Of a stretch of DNA of 64,000 nt, positions 26,380 through 34,591 are shown piece by piece. Below the pieces are notes generated by a model, which was not told where the DNA came from, did no database searches, and was given only the letters and a program-made list of their open reading frames with translations. Source of the DNA: an uncultured Polaribacter sp. (lineage in GTDB: Bacteria > Bacteroidota > Bacteroidia > Flavobacteriales > Flavobacteriaceae); assembly GCF_947497125.1 (NCBI RefSeq), contig NZ_CANMFI010000001.1:558001-622000 (forward strand). Reading direction: 5' to 3'. Made by a program: the position numbers and the translations under genes. Position 1 is the first letter of the stretch; each line of letters starts with the position of its first letter.

Positions 26380-26823
26380 ATGGAGAAACTAAATTTACCC
26401 ACTTATCAATTCAGAATCAAAAGTAACGAAAATAAGACGCTTATTTTTGATAAACTGAGAAAAAAATATTTGGTATTAACACCCGAAGAATGGGTAAGAC
26501 AACATTTTGTTTATTTCTTAATAGAAGAAAAAAAATACCCAACTTCTTTAATTGCATTAGAAAAACAATTAACCATTAATAATCGTAAAAAAAGAACAGA
26601 TATCTTAGTGTTCGATAAAAACGGATCACATGATATTATTGTAGAATGCAAGGCGCCATCAATCAAAATTAGCCAAGACACTTTTGATCAAATTGCAAGA
26701 TATAATTTAAAGCTAAAAGCAAATTACCTAATTGTTACCAATGGTTTACAGCATTTTTACTGTAAAATGGACTTTAAAAATGAAACTTATATCTTCTTAA
26801 AAGAAATCCCCAATTACAACTAA
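26380..26823 (+). CDS. HsdR N-terminal-like (PD-(D/E)XK) nuclease-domain protein
   Basis: The 147-residue protein is a stand-alone domain similar to the N-terminal nuclease domain of type I restriction HsdR (HSDR_N_2-type). I use ATG 26380 (MEKLNLPTYQFRIKS) rather than the frame start at 26317, because homologues I know begin at this point and the extra 21 residues are hydrophobic noise. LTPEEWVRQHFVYFLIEEKKYP is the family helix, and RTDILVFDKNG with IIVECKAP provides the acidic Asp and the E-x-K pair of the nuclease core. No HsdM or HsdS gene is nearby, so it is not a complete restriction system. This gene type is widespread in Flavobacteriia next to holA. Confidence 0.8.
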   Translation: MEKLNLPTYQFRIKSNENKTLIFDKLRKKYLVLTPEEWVRQHFVYFLIEEKKYPTSLIALEKQLTINNRKKRTDILVFDKNGSHDIIVECKAPSIKISQDTFDQIARYNLKLKANYLIVTNGLQHFYCKMDFKNETYIFLKEIPNYN

Positions 26824-26899
26824 AACCTTGGGGTTATAAAACTGCAAATAAACTTACTTCTTTACATAGATAAATTACCTTTAAACTAACTTATAATTG

Positions 26900-26907
26900 T
26901 AAATTTG
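26900..26907 (+). promoter_or_regulatory. -7 box directly ahead of the glycosyltransferase
   Basis: TAAATTTG (exact TAnnTTTG) ends 5 nt before the TTG start codon at 26913, implying a leaderless or nearly leaderless mRNA. Confidence 0.55.
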
Positions 26908-26912
26908 CAAAC

Positions 26913-27911
26913 TTGAAAATAGCAATTGTCATATTAAATTGGAATGGAGTAAAACTGCTTGAACAGTTTTTACCATCTATTGTAAATTATAGCTCGAAAG
27001 AAGCTGTTATTTACATTGCAGACAATGCCTCTACAGACAATTCTATAGGTTTTGTAAAAGAAAATTACCCAACTATTCAGATTATTAAAAACACCCAGAA
27101 TGGTGGTTATGCAAAAGGGTATAATGATGCTCTTAAAAATATAGAAGCAGATGTATATTGCCTTTTAAATTCTGATGTTGAAGTAACTAAAGACTGGTTA
27201 AAACCTATTATAGAGGTTTTTAATAATGATAAAAACACAGCTATTATACAGCCTAAACTATTAGATTTTAAAGAAAAATCTTCTTTTGAATATGCAGGTG
27301 CAGCAGGTGGTTTTGTTGATTTATTCGGATATCCTTATTGTAGAGGGCGTTTATTTAATTCACTTGAAAAAGATGAAGGTCAATTTAATGATACTTCAAA
27401 TATATTTTGGGCTTCTGGTGCATGTTTATTTATAAGAGCTGCTATGTTTAAACAAATTGGTGGTTTAGATGAAGACTACTTTGCACACCAAGAAGAAATA
27501 GATTTATGTTGGCGCACACAAAATAGTGGCTATAAGGTAACTTATGTTGGTGACTCTGAGGTATATCATGTTGGTGGTGCAACTCTAGAAGAAACAAACC
27601 CACATAAAACATACCTGAACTTTAGAAATAGTTTATTAAATATTGTAAAAAACGTACCTAAAAAATGGTTTTTATTTGTAATATTTTCTCGATTAATTTT
27701 AGACGGAATTGCAGGTTTTAAATTTATACTAGAGCTTAGACCGATTCATACATTCGCTATTATAAAAGCTCATTTTAGTTTTTACAAAAACTTTTACAAA
27801 TTTTTAAAGAAAAGAAAACAATTATCAAAAAAGTTAGATTACAACCTACACACTAGTATTGTTTGGCAATACTTTGTGCTTGGTAAAAAAAGATTTAAAG
27901 ACTTAAATTAG
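26913..27911 (+). CDS. Family 2 glycosyltransferase
   Basis: The 332-residue GT-A enzyme transfers a sugar from a nucleotide-sugar donor. The start is TTG at 26913: it gives KIAIVILNWNGVKLLEQFLPSI, exactly the family's N-terminus, and no better start lies upstream. YIADNASTDNS, LLNSDVEVTKDWL (DxD-like metal site near residue 90) and FAHQEEIDLCWRTQNSGYKV (acceptor-side ED motif) are conserved. The C-terminus has a hydrophobic membrane-associated stretch (WFLFVIFSRLILDGIAGF) and a basic tail. It resembles rhamnosyltransferase-type GT2 enzymes of surface polysaccharide synthesis, but the sugar is unknown. No polysaccharide cluster surrounds it. Confidence 0.88.
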   Translation: MKIAIVILNWNGVKLLEQFLPSIVNYSSKEAVIYIADNASTDNSIGFVKENYPTIQIIKNTQNGGYAKGYNDALKNIEADVYCLLNSDVEVTKDWLKPIIEVFNNDKNTAIIQPKLLDFKEKSSFEYAGAAGGFVDLFGYPYCRGRLFNSLEKDEGQFNDTSNIFWASGACLFIRAAMFKQIGGLDEDYFAHQEEIDLCWRTQNSGYKVTYVGDSEVYHVGGATLEETNPHKTYLNFRNSLLNIVKNVPKKWFLFVIFSRLILDGIAGFKFILELRPIHTFAIIKAHFSFYKNFYKFLKKRKQLSKKLDYNLHTSIVWQYFVLGKKRFKDLN

Positions 27912-27937
27912 GCTTCTTTTTAAGATTTAAATTATAA

Positions 27938-28558
27938 TTACAGAATATCTAAACTACCTTTACCTTCTCTTACTACATCTGCGTAGCCTTCTGTAAAATC
28001 GATAATTGTAGACGCTTCATTACCACCATAACCACCATCAATAACAACATCAACTTTTTTGTGCCATTTTTCGAAAATTAACTCTGGATCTGTAGTGTAT
28101 TCTAACACTTCATCTTCATCTCTAATAGAAGTAGAAACAATAGGATTGCCCAAATTAGCAACCAATGTTCTTATAATTGTATTGTTGGGTATGCGAATAC
28201 CTACTGTTTTCTTTTTCTTAAAAACCTTCGGTAAATTATTACTACCTGGTAAAATAAAAGTATAAGGTCCTGGCAATGCTCTTTTAAGAATTTTAAATGT
28301 GCTGCTGTCTATCTGTTTCACATAATCAGATAGGTTGCTTAGGTTATTACAGATAAAAGAAAATTTTGCTTTTTCTAACTTTACACCTTTTATAAGTGCA
28401 ATTTTTTCTAAAGCTTTGGTATTTGTTATATCACAACCTAAACCATAAACAGTGTCTGTTGGATAAATTATAATACCCCCATTTTTTAATATTTTAACAA
28501 CCCTATCAATTTCCTTTTGATTTGGGTTATCATTATACAACTTAATGAATTCTGCCAT
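27938..28558 (-). CDS. Threonylcarbamoyl-AMP synthase (Sua5/YciO/YrdC family)
   Basis: The 206-residue protein is chosen to start at the complement of 28556-28558 (MAEFIKLYND), which matches the family. Five extra codons upstream overlap the promoter box. GGIIIYPTDTVYGLGCD (about 28-44), FICNNLSNLSDYV, LPGPYTFIL, VGIRIPNN and a terminal STIIDFT with VREGKGS form the YrdC fold and nucleotide/threonine site. The role is the first step of the universal t6A37 tRNA modification (threonine, bicarbonate and ATP to threonylcarbamoyl-AMP). YciO-type paralogues share the fold, so the exact activity is slightly uncertain. Confidence 0.88.
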   Translation of the reverse strand: MAEFIKLYNDNPNQKEIDRVVKILKNGGIIIYPTDTVYGLGCDITNTKALEKIALIKGVKLEKAKFSFICNNLSNLSDYVKQIDSSTFKILKRALPGPYTFILPGSNNLPKVFKKKKTVGIRIPNNTIIRTLVANLGNPIVSTSIRDEDEVLEYTTDPELIFEKWHKKVDVVIDGGYGGNEASTIIDFTEGYADVVREGKGSLDIL

Positions 28559-28562
28559 AATA

Positions 28563-28570
28563 TAAAGATA
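28563..28570 (-). promoter_or_regulatory. -7-like box 4 nt before the YrdC-family start
   Basis: The minus strand reads TATCTTTA, then TATT, then ATG. It lies immediately beyond the T-tract of the rprXY terminator, and suggests a leaderless mRNA. Confidence 0.45.
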
Positions 28571-28616
28571 CAAAAAAACTCAGCTCGATTTATAATCAAG
28601 CTGAGTATATTTTTTT
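28571..28616 (-). terminator. Terminator of rprXY (bidirectional form)
   Basis: ACTCAGCT (28578-28585) pairs with AGCTGAGT (28599-28606), and GAT/ATC extends the stem across one mismatch. On the minus strand it is followed by seven T residues (28571-28577 region), 20 bp beyond the rprY stop. Confidence 0.85.
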
Positions 28617-28635
28617 AGGAAGTTTATTATTATTT

Positions 28636-29337
28636 TTAGGTTTTATCTACCATTCTAAAACCTTCTCCATGAATGTTTAAAATTTCTACATTAGGATCTA
28701 GTTTTAAATATTTACGCAACTTAGCAATGTAAACATCCATACTTCTAGAGGTAAAATAATTATCATCTCTCCAAATTTTTGTAAGCGCTAACTCTCTTGG
28801 CATTAAATCGTTTTTATGAATGGCCAACATGCGTAATAACTTACTTTCTTTAGGAGATAACTTTATTGGTTCTTTAGTTTTATCTACTGATAGCTGTCTA
28901 AGCTTAGAATTAAAATAAAAATTACCAATAGTAAATTCAAATTGCTCAGATTCTGCTGTTTTATCAACATCTTTACGTTGTAAAATAGCTTTAATTTTAT
29001 GCAATAAAACCTCTGAATCAAAAGGTTTATTTAAGTAGTCATCTGCACCAACAGCATACCCTTTTAGCACATCTTCTTTTAATGTTTTAGCAGTTAAAAA
29101 GATGATTGGTACTTCTTTATTTGTTAATCTAATGTCTTGTGCTAAAGAAAAACCGTCTTTTCTTGGCATCATTACATCTAAAATACACAAATCATAATCA
29201 CTATTTTTAAACATGATTAAACCTTCTATACCATCTTTTGCATGAGTTACATTGTAATCATTTAAGGCTAAATAATCTTTTAAAACAGTTCCAAAATTTG
29301 GATCATCTTCTACTAATAAAATTTTTTTACTTCCCAT
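28636..29337 (-). CDS. rprY: OmpR-type response regulator (RprY-like)
   Basis: The 233-residue protein has a receiver domain (1-120) with acidic pocket EDD (10-12), phosphoacceptor Asp54 in CILDVMMP, Thr in FLTAK and the lysine of NKPFD. A winged-helix DNA-binding domain follows (about 140-230: PIKLSPKESKLLRMLAIHKNDLMPRE, YFTSRSMDVYIAKLRKYL). It lies 12 bp downstream of its cognate kinase. The pair has the order, size and sequence style of Bacteroidota RprX/RprY, a stress and envelope-linked two-component system. The terminator at 28571-28616 ends the unit. Confidence 0.9.
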   Translation of the reverse strand: MGSKKILLVEDDPNFGTVLKDYLALNDYNVTHAKDGIEGLIMFKNSDYDLCILDVMMPRKDGFSLAQDIRLTNKEVPIIFLTAKTLKEDVLKGYAVGADDYLNKPFDSEVLLHKIKAILQRKDVDKTAESEQFEFTIGNFYFNSKLRQLSVDKTKEPIKLSPKESKLLRMLAIHKNDLMPRELALTKIWRDDNYFTSRSMDVYIAKLRKYLKLDPNVEILNIHGEGFRMVDKT

Positions 29338-29349
29338 TGTTTTTGTTAT

Positions 29350-30918
29350 TTAAATTAAAGGCAATTGTACTGTAAATGTACTACCTACTCCTTTCTCACT
29401 CTCTACTATAACTGTACCATGATGTTTTTCTACAATCTCTTTAACATAAGCCAAACCAAGACCGTGACCTTTTACATCATGAATATTTCCTTTCTGTTCT
29501 CTATAAAACTTATTAAAAATTTGTTTTTGAACCGCTTTACTCATTCCAATACCTTCGTCTTTTACTTTAAAAACAAAAAACTTAGGCGTACTTTCTGTAA
29601 AAACATTAATTACAGGAGCTCCTTCAGAATATTTTAAACCATTCTCTAAAATATTAACAATTACATTTGTTAAATGAAACTCATTCCCAGAAATTTCTGT
29701 GGTTATTGCTTCAAAATGTGTTTTTATACTTCCTTTTCTATCTTCTATTAATAAGCTTACGTGTGTAATTGCATCTTCTATAGTGTCATGCATATCAATA
29801 GTTTCTTTACTTAAGTCTATTTGATTTTTTTCTAATCTAGAAATTCGTAGCACATTTTCTACTTGAGAATGCATTCTTTTATTTTCGTCTCTTATCATTT
29901 GAACGTAGCGCAAAACTTTGCTACTATCATCAATAATTTTCGGGTTTTTTATAGAGTCTAAAGCTAAATTAATAGTTGCTATTGGTGTTTTAAACTCATG
30001 CGTCATATTATTAATAAAATCTGTTTTAATTTCTGATATTTTCTTCTGACGAACAAGTTGATACAAAGAGCTAGAAAACGCAATAATAATAATTAATATA
30101 AAAAATAAAGAGAGTATTAATATGTTTGAAATACCCGAAAGTATGTGTTTATCTTTTGATGGAAATGTGACATACAATTCGTAGTCTACATCACCACTTA
30201 TATTAAAAAAAAGAGGGTACTTATAACTTTCATTTTTGTTAATTGTGTAATAACCAGATTTTAATTTTGTAGCTAAACCATCCTTGCTATATACACCATA
30301 TTTAAAATCTAAATGTACATTTCTTTTTTCTAACTCTTCTTTAATTGTTTCGTTTAACTCTCTATTACTAAGTCTTTTGTGTATAGGTTTAGTACTGTTT
30401 AAATTTTTAAAAATTTCTGTAAACTGACTTCTTTCTACACTTTTAAGTCTTTTTGTATAAGAATATCTTTTTTCATCTACAGAAGAAAATAGGTTATCTG
30501 CTCCTTTTATTAATCTCGATTGAAAAAAATCATTTTTACCAGTAACTCTTTTAATAATAATAGAATCATTATCTAAAAAATCTACGGGCATTTTAAAACT
30601 TTCTTCTAAAACAGTACCACCATATGTAAACTTCTGCTTGGTAGTTGTATCAATCTCTTGAAACAAAAAATTTTTAATTTGAGCCTCGTCTGCTAGTAAT
30701 TTGTTTTCTAAAATACCTTCGTATTTTTTTTCAAGAAAAAAGGCTTCTTTTTCATTAATCCTTTCAGCAACGCTTCCAAGAGATTTTTGAATGTCATTTT
30801 TAAATTGCCCTTTTTTACTCTCTACAGCATTATTTATCCAATATAACTGAACAACGATAATTCCTACTAGAGAAATACTCATTAAAACAACAATAAGAAT
30901 AAACATTTTTTTACCCAT
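29350..30918 (-). CDS. rprX: Membrane sensor histidine kinase (RprX-like)
   Basis: The 522-residue kinase has two transmembrane segments (about 6-28 and 262-284) flanking a periplasmic sensor of about 230 residues rich in Lys/Glu, then HisKA with FINNMTHEFKTPIAT and phosphoacceptor His307. The HATPase domain contains N-box NVILNILENGLKYS, G1 VKDEGIGM and G2 GHGLGLAYVKEI. The sensor shows no named domain. It is followed after 12 bp by its response regulator. A perfect TAnnTTTG box lies only 4 nt before its ATG, so its mRNA may be leaderless and poorly tied to Shine-Dalgarno control. Confidence 0.92.
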   Translation of the reverse strand: MGKKMFILIVVLMSISLVGIIVVQLYWINNAVESKKGQFKNDIQKSLGSVAERINEKEAFFLEKKYEGILENKLLADEAQIKNFLFQEIDTTTKQKFTYGGTVLEESFKMPVDFLDNDSIIIKRVTGKNDFFQSRLIKGADNLFSSVDEKRYSYTKRLKSVERSQFTEIFKNLNSTKPIHKRLSNRELNETIKEELEKRNVHLDFKYGVYSKDGLATKLKSGYYTINKNESYKYPLFFNISGDVDYELYVTFPSKDKHILSGISNILILSLFFILIIIIAFSSSLYQLVRQKKISEIKTDFINNMTHEFKTPIATINLALDSIKNPKIIDDSSKVLRYVQMIRDENKRMHSQVENVLRISRLEKNQIDLSKETIDMHDTIEDAITHVSLLIEDRKGSIKTHFEAITTEISGNEFHLTNVIVNILENGLKYSEGAPVINVFTESTPKFFVFKVKDEGIGMSKAVQKQIFNKFYREQKGNIHDVKGHGLGLAYVKEIVEKHHGTVIVESEKGVGSTFTVQLPLI

Positions 30919-30922
30919 GAAA

Positions 30923-30930
30923 CAAAGTTA
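30923..30930 (-). promoter_or_regulatory. -7 box 4 nt before rprX
   Basis: The minus strand reads TAACTTTG, then TTTC, then ATG. This is an exact TAnnTTTG element with the same 4-nt spacing as at uvrB and the YrdC-family gene. Confidence 0.55.
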
Positions 30931-31022
30931 CATCATTTAAAAAAAACAATTTATTAATTTTCATTTAAATTAACTGTTTTAATGAAAATTTAAGTATAAT
31001 TTAACTAAAAAAGTAAATTTAA

Positions 31023-31619
31023 TTAAATCAAGGTACGTCTTAATGTTAAAATATTATGAATTGTAACAACTTGATTTCTGGCACTTTCTAAATCTAAATT
31101 ATTTATAACATAATTAGATTGCAATTCCTTTTTAGTTTCTGAACATTGGTTTTGTATTCTTTGCTCTACTTGTGCTTTTGTAGTATTGTCTCTTAAAATT
31201 GTTCTTTCTATTCTTGTATGCAAAGGCGCAGAAACGGTAATAATCTCGTTACAATTTAAATTACTTTTACTTTCAAAAAGAATTGCATTTTCATATAAAA
31301 TATAATCTTTTGAGTTGTTTTGTTTGATAAAATTTTGAAAATGTTTTTTTACCGCTGGATGTACAATTGAATTTAAAGTCTGTAACTTACTTTTATCATT
31401 AAAAACGATACCTGCTATAAAAGCTTTATTCAAATGATTACCAAGATATGCTTCTTTACCAAAAGCAGTAACAATCTCTTTTTTAAGACTTTTAGAAGTA
31501 GTCATTAACTTTTTAGCTTCGGTATCTGCATTGTAAATTGCAACTGTTTTAAATTCTGAGAAAAATGAAGCTATAGTAGTTTTACCACTACCAATACCTC
31601 CTGTTAAACCTATAACCAT
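31023..31619 (-). CDS. coaE: Dephospho-CoA kinase
   Basis: The 198-residue enzyme performs the last step of coenzyme A synthesis, phosphorylating the 3'-hydroxyl of dephospho-CoA. The P-loop is GLTGGIGSGKTT at 4-15, followed by YNADTEAKKLM (the D-x-D-like substrate site) and VHPAVKKHF, ILFESKSN and RTILRDN motifs. Length is normal. Its ATG abuts the stop codon of the YbbR-like gene with no gap, so translation is probably coupled. It is the last gene of the nusB operon. Confidence 0.95.
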   Translation of the reverse strand: MVIGLTGGIGSGKTTIASFFSEFKTVAIYNADTEAKKLMTTSKSLKKEIVTAFGKEAYLGNHLNKAFIAGIVFNDKSKLQTLNSIVHPAVKKHFQNFIKQNNSKDYILYENAILFESKSNLNCNEIITVSAPLHTRIERTILRDNTTKAQVEQRIQNQCSETKKELQSNYVINNLDLESARNQVVTIHNILTLRRTLI

Positions 31620-32579
31620 CTATTTCTGAATTAAAAAATCTATTTTGTTTGGTACTAATTTATAATTCTTTAAAATGTTAGATTTTACAGTTACTTTAGG
31701 TATTAGATAATTTAAGTTATTATTTAAAGTAGTCGAGTAATCACATACAACTTCAAAGAAGTTTTCATCAATTTTATTAAAATTAGACAACCCAATTACA
31801 AAAACAACCTTTACCGTTTTAGCCAATGTAGTAACCTCTAATCCTTTTGGAATATTTATAATTTTAAATGGAATTTGAAAAGTACCTTCTGTAATTTTCT
31901 CTACGGTACCACTAATTATTGCTTTTTTAGTGTTTATTTTTAATCCGTTGTTATTTTGTGGAATTACAATAGTTACCTCTTCAGAAAAATCAGCTTTAAT
32001 ACCTGTTCGCTTTAACAATTCTAAATCAATTTTATTTACTTTGTCTATTTGAGTTTTAGGACCAGAAATTAAAACACTGTCGGGTATTATTTTAACGGAT
32101 TTGGTAATATCATAACCAACCTGATAACTAAGATCTAAAGAAGGAATTAAAGGTACTTTTTTAGAAAGCAAACTTCCTAATTCTAGGCTTAAAGTATCAA
32201 TTACAGCTTTTTGTAGCTGTATACCAGAAGGCAATTGTTTTTGTATATTATTTGACTGATTTTTTGTCAAAAAATAATACAAGTTATTCGATTTTCTACG
32301 AATCTCTTTGACATTAAAATCTATATAACTATTGCCAATTTTTGCTTTGATTAGATTAAAACCAGAAGCTTTTACCAGCAACTCTATCTCTTTCTCTGGC
32401 GTGGTTTGTATAATTTTATCTTGTGGTATATTTGTATAATTTACAGCTACTATTAAAGAGGTTGAATATTCTTTAGAAAGAGTAATTAAAAACCATAGTA
32501 AAATAGAAAGTACTAAAAATACTAAATACGTTTTCGATATTTTAGGTTGCTTTTTCAAAGTGTAAAATATTTTATGCAA
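31620..32579 (-). CDS. YbbR-like domain protein, membrane anchored
   Basis: The 319-residue protein has one N-terminal transmembrane helix (TYLVFLVLSILLWFLITL, about 18-36) followed by repeated YbbR-like beta domains: TSLIVAVNYTNIPQDKIIQTTPEKEIELLVKASGF, PLIPSLDLSYQVGYDITKSVKIIPDSVLISGPKTQIDKVNKI, and a third copy near EITEGTFQIPFKIINIPKGLEV. YbbR/CdaR proteins regulate the diadenylate cyclase in Firmicutes. Here no cyclase gene is adjacent, so the role is unassigned. The conserved operon position between yajC and coaE is typical of Flavobacteriia. Confidence 0.82.
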   Translation of the reverse strand: MHKIFYTLKKQPKISKTYLVFLVLSILLWFLITLSKEYSTSLIVAVNYTNIPQDKIIQTTPEKEIELLVKASGFNLIKAKIGNSYIDFNVKEIRRKSNNLYYFLTKNQSNNIQKQLPSGIQLQKAVIDTLSLELGSLLSKKVPLIPSLDLSYQVGYDITKSVKIIPDSVLISGPKTQIDKVNKIDLELLKRTGIKADFSEEVTIVIPQNNNGLKINTKKAIISGTVEKITEGTFQIPFKIINIPKGLEVTTLAKTVKVVFVIGLSNFNKIDENFFEVVCDYSTTLNNNLNYLIPKVTVKSNILKNYKLVPNKIDFLIQK

Positions 32580-32670
32580 TCTACATAAAACCGATTAATT
32601 TTAAATAAAAAAAAGTGAGTAATGTATTAGATACAAAACTCACTTAATCTTTAATGTTGTTGATAAATTA

Positions 32671-32991
32671 CTACTTTTTTTCTGTAGTTAAATATTTTTT
32701 ACTCAATTCCATTGAAATTGCTGAGCGTTCAAATTTAATTTTGCCTGCACCAGTTTCTATAGTAACGGTATTATCAGTAGAATTTATTTCTGATATTTTA
32801 CCATGAATACCACTAGTGGTAACAACTTTAGCTCCTTTTTTAATTTCTTCTTGAAAAGATTTCTCTTTTTTCTGACGCTTCATTTGAGGTCTTATCATAA
32901 AGAAATAAAATACTGCAATGATTGCTATAAAAGGTAGCATACCTGCTAAAGAACCAAGTCCTTCTTGTAAAAATAGTACTGCAAAATTCAT
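32671..32991 (-). CDS. yajC: Preprotein translocase subunit YajC
   Basis: The 106-residue inner-membrane protein is an accessory of the SecDF-YajC translocase. A single N-terminal helix (LPFIAIIAVFYFFMI) is followed by RPQMKRQKKEKSFQEEIKKGAKVVTTSGIHGKI, the hallmark YajC cytoplasmic segment, and a short beta-domain. Its ATG overlaps the last base of the preceding DUF1573 gene's stop codon, indicating coupled translation. Confidence 0.95.
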   Translation of the reverse strand: MNFAVLFLQEGLGSLAGMLPFIAIIAVFYFFMIRPQMKRQKKEKSFQEEIKKGAKVVTTSGIHGKISEINSTDNTVTIETGAGKIKFERSAISMELSKKYLTTEKK

Positions 32992-33461
32992 TATTTTTTT
33001 GTTTTAGGTGTTACAGAACCTTTTATTGTTAAAAGTTCTTTTCCAGATTCTGTGTTTGTGGTTAAAGTAACTGTTTTTTGCTGTCTGTTAGGTTTACCAG
33101 CAGTATTAAATTTAATTTGAATATCGCCAGTTTCACCTGGTTTAATAGGATCTTTAGGCCAAACAGGTACTGTACAACCACAAGTTGCTTGTGCGTTTGT
33201 AATTACCAAATCTACCTTACCAGAATTTGTAACTTTAAAAGTTTTTTCTACGATATCTCCTTCGTTTACAGTTCCAAAATCATAAAGATTAGAATCAAAA
33301 GTTACAGAAGCAGTTCCTTTTTTAATTTCTAAATCTCTAGATTTAGCATTGTTTAAATTTTCTTTATTTATCTTAGAACTTGCATTAGATGCAGAATCTT
33401 TACAACTTGTTGTTACACAAATAATGGCTACTAAAATAAATAGATAGGGTATTTTTTTCAT
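32991..33461 (-). CDS. DUF1573 lipoprotein
   Basis: I start this 156-residue protein at the complement of 33459-33461, which begins a lipoprotein signal (KKIPYLFILVAIICVTTSC). The longer frame to 33524 would overlap nusB and bury the signal. The mature part is one DUF1573 Ig-like beta-sandwich: FDSNLYDFGTVNEGDIVEKTFKVTNSGKVDLVITNAQATCGCT and PGETGDIQIKFNTAGKPNRQQKTVTLTTN. The ATCGCTVP Cys pair is typical. Its function is unknown. It is encoded between nusB and yajC in one operon, and probably sits in the periplasm attached to a membrane. Confidence 0.88.
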   Translation of the reverse strand: MKKIPYLFILVAIICVTTSCKDSASNASSKINKENLNNAKSRDLEIKKGTASVTFDSNLYDFGTVNEGDIVEKTFKVTNSGKVDLVITNAQATCGCTVPVWPKDPIKPGETGDIQIKFNTAGKPNRQQKTVTLTTNTESGKELLTIKGSVTPKTKK

Positions 33462-33504
33462 GGTTTTTAAAATTTTTCTCAAAAATAATAAATTATATAA
33501 AGTT

Positions 33505-34443
33505 TTACAGCAATCCTCTTCCAATTTTTACTATTTTTTTATTTGCAATGTACTCTTTCGAAATTTTATCTAAAACACCATTTATAAAGTAACTACTTTT
33601 TTCAGTAGAGTAATCTTTAGAGATTTCTATATACTCATTAATAGTAACTCTTGTAGGTATTGATGGAAAATTCAAAAATTCTGCAATTGCCATTTTAATA
33701 AGAATCATATCAACATCTGCAATTCTATCTGTCTCCCAATTAGGTGTTTTGTCTTCGATTTCTTTTTCGTATTCCTGCTGCTTTAAAACAGTTTTCTTAA
33801 ACATTTTAGAAACAAAATCTTCGTCATCTTTGTCTTTATACAAACTTCCTAAAATAAAACTAACGTTCTCTTTTTGCTTGCTTAATGTTTTTGTAACCCA
33901 AGTATTTACAAAAGGAATATCATCTACCCAAGAAATCATGGTATCTTCGTAATAATCGGCTAGCTTTTCATTTGGCGCAATTATTTCTTTAAAAAAATCG
34001 ATTACAAAAGCCTTATCTAATTTAAATGAATCTTCTTCATTTGATAAATACGCTTTATAAAGAGCACTTTCTTGTAAGTTGTTAAAAATAATTTTTACAT
34101 ACTCGGTTTCTAAATCCCAATTTTTCAAATTATTCAATTCAATATACCCCTCTAAACTTATACTCTCTGCGAGTGTGTTTAGAACTCTATTGTTTAAAAA
34201 TTTGTTATTCGGATTTAAATCTTCTTTAGTAGCTAATATTTTCTTTTTTGATAACGCAATTTTATTTGCAGCAAATTTCTGTACTTCAACCAGTAATTGT
34301 AGGTTTAAAACATACAAGTCGTACATTTTTAATATGCTGTGTTTCAAAAATTTTTCTTCTCTAATAATATCATCATTATGAGACTGTAACATTGCGTACA
34401 CAGATTGCATTACTTTTACTCTAATATGTCTTCTGTTTATCAT
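33505..34443 (-). CDS. nusB: Transcription antitermination factor NusB
   Basis: The 312-residue protein begins INRRHIRVKVMQSVYAML, the classical NusB N-terminus, and ends in a NusB helical domain (WETDRIADVDMILIKMAIAEFLNFPSIPTRVTINEYIEISKDYSTEKSSYFINGVLDKI). It is about twice the length of E. coli NusB because a helical region (about 60-160) is inserted, as in other Bacteroidota. It acts with NusE in rRNA antitermination. It is the first gene of the nusB / DUF1573 / yajC / ybbR-like / coaE operon. Confidence 0.93.
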   Translation of the reverse strand: MINRRHIRVKVMQSVYAMLQSHNDDIIREEKFLKHSILKMYDLYVLNLQLLVEVQKFAANKIALSKKKILATKEDLNPNNKFLNNRVLNTLAESISLEGYIELNNLKNWDLETEYVKIIFNNLQESALYKAYLSNEEDSFKLDKAFVIDFFKEIIAPNEKLADYYEDTMISWVDDIPFVNTWVTKTLSKQKENVSFILGSLYKDKDDEDFVSKMFKKTVLKQQEYEKEIEDKTPNWETDRIADVDMILIKMAIAEFLNFPSIPTRVTINEYIEISKDYSTEKSSYFINGVLDKISKEYIANKKIVKIGRGLL

Positions 34444-34474
34444 CTTCTAAAGAACTTGTATATAAATTGCGCTG

Positions 34475-34482
34475 CAAAAATA
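34475..34482 (-). promoter_or_regulatory. Candidate -7 box of the nusB operon
   Basis: The minus strand reads TATTTTTG, an exact TAnnTTTG match, 31 nt before the nusB start codon. Confidence 0.5.
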
Positions 34483-34591
34483 GTGTTATTTTATTTTTAT
34501 TCTATCACGTTTTAATTCTTTTTTAAGAATAAAATTTAACCATATTCTTGTATCTTCGTTGCCAGCTTATAATAAAATTAAAAAATATTTT

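Noticed and set aside
26380..26823. Possible type I restriction system
   Set aside because: Only a stand-alone HsdR-N-like domain is present; no HsdM, HsdS or helicase part is nearby.
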